From: a bacterium
GTDB lineage: Bacteria; UBP13; UBA5359
Length of the DNA stretch: 12,725 bases
Assembly: GCA_028699365.1 (NCBI GenBank)
Contig: JAQVUQ010000040.1
Coordinates: forward strand, 1 to 12,725
Reading direction: 5' to 3'
Notes under the pieces: generated by a model
What the model was told of the DNA's origin: nothing
Database searches by the model: none
The model's input: the letters and a program-made list of their open reading frames with translations, nothing else
In this document: positions 8,247 to 12,725 of the stretch, piece after piece
Numbering within the stretch: position 1 is the stretch's first letter
How the letters are laid out: the number at the start of each line of letters is the position of its first letter
Translations under genes and position numbers: made by a program

Positions 8247-8310
8247 GGTGACCCTTTCCTCGGGCTGTGGTGATAAATCGCACGACAAACTCAGCCGTGC
8301 AACTTAATGA

Positions 8311-8340
8311 AGTATACCAGTTTAGGCAAGCCTTTGCCAG
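8311..8340 (-). promoter_or_regulatory. Candidate promoter of the mod-res operon
   Basis: In the 157-base gap between the E2-like gene and mod, the minus strand has TATACT (8311-8316), an 18-base spacer and CTGGCA (8335-8340), which matches 4 of 6 -35 positions. The spacer and the -35 include a small hairpin, GGCAA-AGGC-TTGCC (8325-8338), with no T-run, so it is not a terminator. The site would give mod-res its own transcription start, separate from CBASS. Confidence 0.35.
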
Positions 8341-8403
8341 ATGTGAGCTTGTGTGTATGCATGGTCTGCACAGTGGATATCCAATGGTTCTGCTTAATCC
8401 GTC

Positions 8404-9156
8404 TTACAGCTTATCTGGATATGACACGCTACCGTGAGACACAGAGCGTGCGTACTTGTGCCTGTTCTGTAGGTATTTCATGCCATATCGACTCATCAAC
8501 TGTAATTCAATTTCCTTGCCATGAGATCTGAACCAAGACCGGCTGGCCAGGGATCGATATTCGCTTAGTTTCCGATTGAACTTGCATATACCAAGCCTAC
8601 GTCCACATCCACAAGGACACAACCCTTTATTTGCGATTCGTCTTTTCCTGCCAAGCGACTCAAGCGTTAGTATTACTTGTTCTTGGCTGCTCAGTCCAAA
8701 GAGATTCAGGTAGTCATCAACTACACCTTGTCCACCATGTGCCAGTTCGCCGAAAGGGAACCCTGCTTCGTTCTGGAGTTTATATGAGATGGCATACAAA
8801 TATGGCACAAGACAGCGTTCAGTGAATCCGATTAAGTTCGGCTTTTCGGAAACTAATTTTAGCAAGCGAATTGGAGATCCCAAGCATAACGTATTGTCAT
8901 CTTTATTAACGTGATGGTTTCCATCACGAGGTATCTTTCGTCCGACTTCCGTTACCTTGGGAATCTCTCTGGGAAACGCTGTCGGAACAACAATGTGGAG
9001 GTGATAAGAATCACTGATCTCAATGCCTCCATTTGATCGTGCGATGAATGAGAAGACTCCCCTCAGAACCGTCACTGAGCCATGTGATGGCGCAATGGAC
9101 ATCTCGGGATAGTCTCTTATGAACTGCTCAATGCCCTGCACACTACTACCTTTCAA
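8404..9156 (-). CDS. CBASS E2-like conjugating protein with C-terminal cysteine cluster
   Basis: This is a 250-residue protein. The first half has the layout of a ubiquitin-conjugating E2 fold: YHLHIVVPTAFPREIPKV (strand, then proline turns), then GNHHVNKDDNTLCLGSP, where HHVN takes the place of the E2 HPN motif and Cys91 the place of the thioester Cys. In short type II CBASS, known from work on bacterial E2s that lack an E1, such a protein modifies and primes the CD-NTase. Here it directly follows the CD-NTase gene. The second half is extra. It includes CPCGCGRRLGIC at 180-191, which matches the SEC-C zinc motif (CPCGxG, x5, C) except for the last Cys. The start is TTG at 9156, which has AAGGAG 6 bases upstream and overlaps the CD-NTase stop as TTGA; an upstream GTG at 9174 lacks this. 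No E1 or JAB gene is near. The E2 assignment rests on motifs and context, not on a search. Confidence 0.8.
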   Translation of the reverse strand: MKGSSVQGIEQFIRDYPEMSIAPSHGSVTVLRGVFSFIARSNGGIEISDSYHLHIVVPTAFPREIPKVTEVGRKIPRDGNHHVNKDDNTLCLGSPIRLLKLVSEKPNLIGFTERCLVPYLYAISYKLQNEAGFPFGELAHGGQGVVDDYLNLFGLSSQEQVILTLESLGRKRRIANKGLCPCGCGRRLGICKFNRKLSEYRSLASRSWFRSHGKEIELQLMSRYGMKYLQNRHKYARSVSHGSVSYPDKL

Positions 9157-10364
9157 CTGGTTCTCCTTGCCCACGGTTTAGCTGGTGCCCCAGTAATGAT
9201 ATGCACTTTAGGTGTTTCTGCTGCTGCAAATGAATGAGCCAAGCCCATCCGTTTGCCCAATTTCTCCGGGTCCATGCTCACCGAAAATTTTCGTTTGGCT
9301 TGCTCTGCAATGAACTTAGTATCATCCGACCTGGCGAGAATATCGAAGTCGGCCCTCGCCTGTTTGACCCAATTCCAGAAATTCTCCTCGAGTTTCAGAT
9401 GTCGGCAATCAGGCATGGCCCATCGGTCCGCAAAGTCCTCATTCGGATCGACAGGATTGGGTATCCTTGGAGCTTTTGAACGAACCATGGTTTCCACTCG
9501 CAACAAGATGTTCTCCAAAGCGAATTCGAGATCGCTCTCTCCTTGGTAGGCCTCTGCTGCCAATGTTGTGATAATTATCGAGATGGGTTTGATATCAGGA
9601 TCGTCCTTAAACATCTGGTCGCGGTGACGTTTCAGTAGTTGAATGATGCTCTGAAGAGGTGTTTTCCATTTATAGACTGGTAAATCATCAATGCTCGCAG
9701 CTCGGAGCATTCCGGCCTTCTGCAGGAGAAACTGCGGCGCGAGCTTCATCCTTGATTCAAACCATTTGGCGTAGCCTTCAGGATTGCTGGTATTCCAGTC
9801 CTCACAAATCTCGACGTATCTGGGGTGGCGATTGTCCGTGATGGAAACCGCCAGCTCTGACACCGTATCAGCTAGGCTATAAGATACACCCACCTTGGCC
9901 ATGGCTTCTCTTATTAATTGTCGTCGTGATTGTACCTCAGGTATACACGGGACAATGTCCATGTGAAAGCTCATGTGGTCTGCGTAATCTAGCCGCCAGC
10001 ATCTGTGTTTCTCCTCCTTGGGGTCTTTAATTCCCCTGGCCAAACGATAGGATTCGATCTCGTTACCAACCAGAACCTTGACGGATTTTTGTGCATGCGA
10101 GTTTTTTGTTATGCCCACCGGAAGCTTACATACGAGATCCAAGTCATATTCTTCTTTCTCATCAAGTGGCCGAATTGCGGTTCCCAGACAAAATGAACCT
10201 TGAGGAACGATGTGTGGCTCATATATGGCACAGGTTGCTTCTTCGCGGCATAACCACTCGCCAAGATCTTGGTAACGGGACGCCGCTTTTTCATACGCTG
10301 AGTCTGGCAATTCCAGGTGCTCCATCATGGATTCAAGAAGACCGTTCATCATTTGCTTATTCAT
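9153..10364 (-). CDS. CBASS CD-NTase (cyclic oligonucleotide synthase)
   Basis: This is a 403-residue nucleotidyltransferase of the cGAS/DncV-like type. The fold signature is PQGSFCLGT (54-62) followed by the metal-binding pair in EYDLDLVC (Asp74, Asp76). The third acidic residue is Asp136 in FHMDIVP. All three catalytic acids are present, so it should be active. On phage infection such enzymes make cyclic di- or trinucleotides that fire the partner effector. The pairing with a HNH-SAVED effector and the N-terminal pattern (YEKAASRYQDLGEWL) recall clade G (CdnG, which can make 3',2'-cGAMP), but clade and product are not proven. Start: ATG with GGGAGG 5 bases upstream, overlapping the cap5 stop by 8 bases. 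The protein ends in a flexible-looking TGAPAKPWARRTS tail, the end expected to be conjugated by the E2. Confidence 0.92.
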   Translation of the reverse strand: MNKQMMNGLLESMMEHLELPDSAYEKAASRYQDLGEWLCREEATCAIYEPHIVPQGSFCLGTAIRPLDEKEEYDLDLVCKLPVGITKNSHAQKSVKVLVGNEIESYRLARGIKDPKEEKHRCWRLDYADHMSFHMDIVPCIPEVQSRRQLIREAMAKVGVSYSLADTVSELAVSITDNRHPRYVEICEDWNTSNPEGYAKWFESRMKLAPQFLLQKAGMLRAASIDDLPVYKWKTPLQSIIQLLKRHRDQMFKDDPDIKPISIIITTLAAEAYQGESDLEFALENILLRVETMVRSKAPRIPNPVDPNEDFADRWAMPDCRHLKLEENFWNWVKQARADFDILARSDDTKFIAEQAKRKFSVSMDPEKLGKRMGLAHSFAAAETPKVHIITGAPAKPWARRTS

Positions 10365-11529
10365 GTTTACCTCCCAATAAGTTTATTGCCGGCATAAATA
10401 TACTCTTGCCGTCAATGATCACTTTGTCATATATCGTCATGGGTAACCTCGTCTTCTGCATAATCGCTCGTCCAGCTTCTATAGCGCAAGCATTGGACAT
10501 TACAGGAAAGAGATGGATTTCTGCGTCCGTTCCGTGAGCATTTTTTATGTCATCATAGAGCTTGCCCACAAGTCGGTAGAACTCTGAAAGGCTTTCCTTG
10601 CTCCCCATGTAGTTAACGCTTGGAAAATCTGAATAGACTTTCCAAACATCGAACTGTTTGCCTTTGAAGGCCTCTGAAATCTCATGTTCGGGTATATCAG
10701 CACTTAACGCGAAAAGGAGAACTACCTTCTTATTGCGTACTGTTTGCGGTCTGCTTACCCTGAACTCCACGCCAGGCCTGCGTTCTTCGGGCCATCGCCA
10801 AGTCTGTTCTGGCTTGCGATGTCTCTGATAAATCGAAGCTGGCACGATATTGCCAAGCAAAGTGCCCAAGAGAATTAACAGCGGTTGTGGAGCCATTGCA
10901 AAGACAGATAGGTGAGTTATTGTTCCATCCTCAATACGCTCAGTTACCTTTCTGCAAAATTCCTTCCTCAAGTTTTCTGCCTCAATTTCCCAAAACCCAT
11001 CCGATCTCTCATTGTGTATAGCTTTCATAGACAGGTCAATGGGGTAATCGCTCGCCGGATATCGTTCTGGGAACATCGCCACATAGGAATCAGCATCAGC
11101 CCAATCCGGCACAAAATCGCCGATTCTTGATTTGTAGTGAATTACGAAACTTTTTTTACTGGGATTTATTCCGGTTACTCTCTCAATTCTGCACTCGTGT
11201 TCTCGCTTCCACGTCTGGAGTAGTGCCGGTGTATACCGTCCTCCATCTTTGTGCTGATCGATCTTCCTATGGCATTCGTGGCACATCAACATCAGGTTGG
11301 CAGAATCATTTAGTTTTTTCGGAGTGCGCTTGAGAAGCCCTCTGCCCCGTGGTCCATCATCCGAGAATGAATATATGTGAGCTAATTGTGCAATGTTGAC
11401 TTGCTCTTGAGTTACGGAAGACTTCCAAAGCGCTTTGTTGCACCCCGCAAACTGACAACGTCCACAAGCTCTCCACCAAAGATCGAAACGAATATCTTTC
11501 TTAATGTATCGGGTTACATCCTCAATCAT
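10357..11529 (-). CDS. cap5: CBASS effector Cap5, HNH endonuclease-SAVED fusion
   Basis: This is a 390-residue, two-domain DNase. The HNH domain (about 15-110) has zinc cysteines C22, C25, C30 and the CHECH group at 83-87, with His51 in LAHI as the likely general base and N78/H87 completing the site. The SAVED sensor (about 140-385) shows HLSVFAMAPQPLLILLG (206-222), YQRHRKPEQTWRW (234-246) and HLFPVMSNACAIEAGR (339-354), all typical of this cyclic-nucleotide-binding domain. In characterised Cap5 proteins, binding the CD-NTase product drives oligomerisation and unspecific DNA cleavage, killing the infected cell. Start: ATG at 11529, which has GGAGG 7 bases upstream. The frame is open further back to 11643 without a good ribosome site. 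It heads the three-gene CBASS unit, with 119 bases between it and the peptidase gene. Confidence 0.94.
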   Translation of the reverse strand: MIEDVTRYIKKDIRFDLWWRACGRCQFAGCNKALWKSSVTQEQVNIAQLAHIYSFSDDGPRGRGLLKRTPKKLNDSANLMLMCHECHRKIDQHKDGGRYTPALLQTWKREHECRIERVTGINPSKKSFVIHYKSRIGDFVPDWADADSYVAMFPERYPASDYPIDLSMKAIHNERSDGFWEIEAENLRKEFCRKVTERIEDGTITHLSVFAMAPQPLLILLGTLLGNIVPASIYQRHRKPEQTWRWPEERRPGVEFRVSRPQTVRNKKVVLLFALSADIPEHEISEAFKGKQFDVWKVYSDFPSVNYMGSKESLSEFYRLVGKLYDDIKNAHGTDAEIHLFPVMSNACAIEAGRAIMQKTRLPMTIYDKVIIDGKSIFMPAINLLGGKHE

Positions 11530-11608
11530 CAATCCACCTCCGCATAGCTCACCTTGCCAGATGAGCAGTCTCTTCACCAAGCAATCCAAGAACCAGTTGG
11601 TTGTATGT

Positions 11609-11626
11609 GTTGAGTGGCGCATCAAC
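11609..11626. promoter_or_regulatory. GTTG-N10-CAAC palindrome upstream of cap5, candidate CapH operator
   Basis: The 18-base site GTTGAGTGGCGCATCAAC has arms GTTG and CAAC 10 bases apart (GTTGA/TCAAC when extended). It lies in the 119-base gap ahead of cap5. The same arms with the same spacing recur at the capH promoter (12615-12632). In both places a TGTTGC half-site lies on the capH side (3 bases away there, none here, minus strand). A weak promoter (TTGCGT, then TACAAC after 19 bases, minus strand) overlaps it. Confidence 0.45.
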
Positions 11627-11648
11627 GCAACATGCCACGACAAAAAAT

Positions 11649-12242
11649 CTATTCATAATGCTTCACACCTAACTTACTCAATCGCAAGTTCAGTGCACTG
11701 TTGCTTACTTTGATCTTTGTGGCAAAATCTCTGAAACCCGCGCGTGATATCACATCGTGCTTTGTCAACTCTGCAAGCATCAGATCTCTTGGCATCAGCA
11801 GGAACGCTGAAAATCGATCTGCAACTCGCTCTCGCGTGCTGTCATCACCATCTCTGCATACAATGATTTCGGGCGATGAGTCAAACAAAGACGGCTGAGA
11901 GAGCTCATTTCGATCTACATGCATGATCCAATGTCCGACTTCGTGGCCGAGAGTAAAGCGTTCTAATCCCGGACATTCTGCGAATGTCTCAACATGATTC
12001 TGATTTAGGATAATGGTTTTTCGTCCAGGCTGAATGCAGCCCCATATCTTAATACCAGGAGGTTCATCAATTGCATCAAACTCAATACATAGATCCAATA
12101 TGTGCTCGATAAGGGAATCAATAGGGATTGGAAGTGATGGAGTCCACTTCCGCTGCCTAGCATAGCGGCGTATGAGCTCTGAGGCTTTCTGCTCCAAAAC
12201 ATTGTTACTGAATACTATATCAAGATTCTTAAGCACCGCCAT
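11649..12242 (-). CDS. capP: ImmA/IrrE-type zinc metallopeptidase, probable CapP
   Basis: This is a 197-residue peptidase of the ImmA/IrrE (COG2856-like) family. The zinc-binding helix is GHEVGHWIMH, with HEVGH at 100-104, and the following RERVADRFSAFLLMP (137-151) gives a likely third ligand, Glu138, and the family LLMP end. Relatives cleave a partner XRE repressor, often in response to DNA damage. In CBASS operons the pair is known as CapP and CapH, and CapP is stimulated by single-stranded DNA. Start: ATG at 12242, with AAGGAG about 10 bases upstream and a 14-base overlap with the repressor gene. Longer in-frame starts up to 12332 would lie deep inside that gene. No transmembrane segment is visible. 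A free-standing phage-type ImmR/ImmA pair is the alternative, but the position just ahead of cap5 favours CapP. Confidence 0.87.
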   Translation of the reverse strand: MAVLKNLDIVFSNNVLEQKASELIRRYARQRKWTPSLPIPIDSLIEHILDLCIEFDAIDEPPGIKIWGCIQPGRKTIILNQNHVETFAECPGLERFTLGHEVGHWIMHVDRNELSQPSLFDSSPEIIVCRDGDDSTRERVADRFSAFLLMPRDLMLAELTKHDVISRAGFRDFATKIKVSNSALNLRLSKLGVKHYE

Positions 12243-12582
12243 CTCTCTTGTTCGCTCCTTGGCTTTCATCAATGATCTTCTTTGCTTCCTCGATGCGACC
12301 ATCTCTCCATGCCCGCAGCAACTTCGGCGCATCGGGCTCCGTTACCAGGAAATCGTGAAGCGTCCTATCAACTTTTCTAGCCAGCGAAAGCAATTCATCA
12401 GAATCTGCTCCCAAGGCATCAGCAAGACGCATTATGGCATCTTCCGAGGGCGGAGGTATCTTATTTGTTTCCATTTTGCTCAGATAGGTGAAATCAATGC
12501 CCGCATCTTCAGCTAACTGCCGCAGACTCAGGTCTCTTTGTTTGCGTAATTCTCTAAGGTATGAACCAAACTGCTTATCCAT
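12229..12582 (-). CDS. capH: XRE-family helix-turn-helix repressor, probable CapH
   Basis: This is a 117-residue protein. Residues 5-60 form a classic XRE domain: LRELRKQRDLSLRQLAEDAG, then the recognition helix region FTYLSKMETNKIPPPSEDAI, then MRLADALG. The rest (about 62-117, LSLARKVDRTLHDFLV onward) is a helical tail, charged at the end, suited to dimerisation and to cleavage by the adjoining peptidase. It probably represses its own promoter and the CBASS genes until cleaved. Start: ATG at 12582 with GAGGG (12589-12593) 6 bases upstream. It is the first gene of the island's transcript and overlaps capP by 14 bases. Function as CapH rests on gene order and on the two matching palindromes. 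Confidence 0.87.
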   Translation of the reverse strand: MDKQFGSYLRELRKQRDLSLRQLAEDAGIDFTYLSKMETNKIPPPSEDAIMRLADALGADSDELLSLARKVDRTLHDFLVTEPDAPKLLRAWRDGRIEEAKKIIDESQGANKRDGGA

Positions 12583-12601
12583 ATCTATCCCTCACATTGA
12601 T

Positions 12602-12632
12602 ACTATAGCACAATGTTGATGTGTAGTGCAAC
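12602..12632 (-). promoter_or_regulatory. capH promoter with overlapping GTTG-N10-CAAC operator
   Basis: The minus strand has TTGCAC (12626-12631), an 18-base spacer and TATAGT (12602-12607), 5 of 6 matches to the -10 consensus. The palindrome GTTGATGTGTAGTGCAAC (12615-12632, plus-strand reading) covers the -35 and most of the spacer. A repressor bound there would block polymerase, as expected for an autoregulated XRE gene. The rest of the right edge to 12725 shows no gene, only a small GCTCT/AGAGC inverted repeat (12668-12685). Confidence 0.5.
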
Positions 12633-12725
12633 ACCGCAACAAACCTTTCTGTGATATATATGCTTGGGCTCTACTAACACAGAGCAATTGCACTTTACCA
12701 TGCTAGGTTTTCCTGGATGCGGTAT

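Noticed and set aside
8297-8303. A GTTGCAC half-site upstream of mod resembling the capH operator arm
   Set aside because: The matching CAAC arm at 10 bases is absent, so it is only a 7-base match and probably chance.
11530-11643. A 38-codon in-frame extension ahead of cap5
   Set aside because: Its TTG start has no ribosome site, it contains the palindrome and promoter-like bases, and the ATG at 11529 has GGAGG at good spacing.
4031-12582. A mobile element carrying the defence island
   Set aside because: No integrase, transposase, att-like direct repeat or tRNA was found in the window. Horizontal origin is plausible but not supported by sequence here.
12668-12685. GCTCT/AGAGC inverted repeat near the right edge as a terminator
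   Set aside because: The stem is only 5 bases, the loop is 8 bases and no T-run follows on either strand.

Overview
The window looks like a chromosomal segment of a mid-GC Gram-positive-type bacterium, possibly Bacillota/Clostridia. The grounds are strong GGAGG-type ribosome binding sites, frequent GTG and TTG starts, a secreted LysM + L,D-transpeptidase, and an AraC regulator next to sugar-type catabolic genes. This placement is an inference, because there is no rRNA, tRNA or other marker gene. No integrase, transposase, tRNA or CRISPR array was seen.

Region 1 (1-3880) looks like housekeeping or metabolic DNA. A partial neutral ceramidase-like gene and a Gfo/Idh/MocA oxidoreductase form a translationally coupled pair on the minus strand. 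They diverge from an AraC-family regulator with a cupin-type sensor half, across a 277-base spacer holding two strong palindromes. The AraC gene converges on, and overlaps by 97 bases, a secreted L,D-transpeptidase gene.

Region 2 (4031-12582) is a defence island read entirely on the minus strand. Reading in the direction of transcription from the right edge: (i) an XRE repressor and an ImmA/IrrE-type zinc peptidase, matching the known CapH/CapP pair that switches on CBASS after DNA damage; (ii) a CBASS operon of HNH-SAVED nuclease (Cap5), CD-NTase and a stand-alone E2-like protein with no E1 or JAB gene, i.e. the short type II layout; (iii) a Type III restriction-modification pair, mod then res.

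How the parts probably work together: infection triggers the CD-NTase to make a cyclic oligonucleotide. The SAVED domain of Cap5 senses it and activates the HNH DNase. The E2-like protein would prime the CD-NTase through a ubiquitin-like thioester step. CapH would hold the operon off until CapP cleaves it. Mod/Res would give a first, sequence-specific barrier.

The most unusual items are the E2 protein, which carries a SEC-C-like cysteine cluster in a C-terminal extension, and a pair of GTTG-N10-CAAC palindromes. One palindrome lies at the capH promoter and one in the only gap of the CBASS cluster, so they look like two operators of the same repressor.
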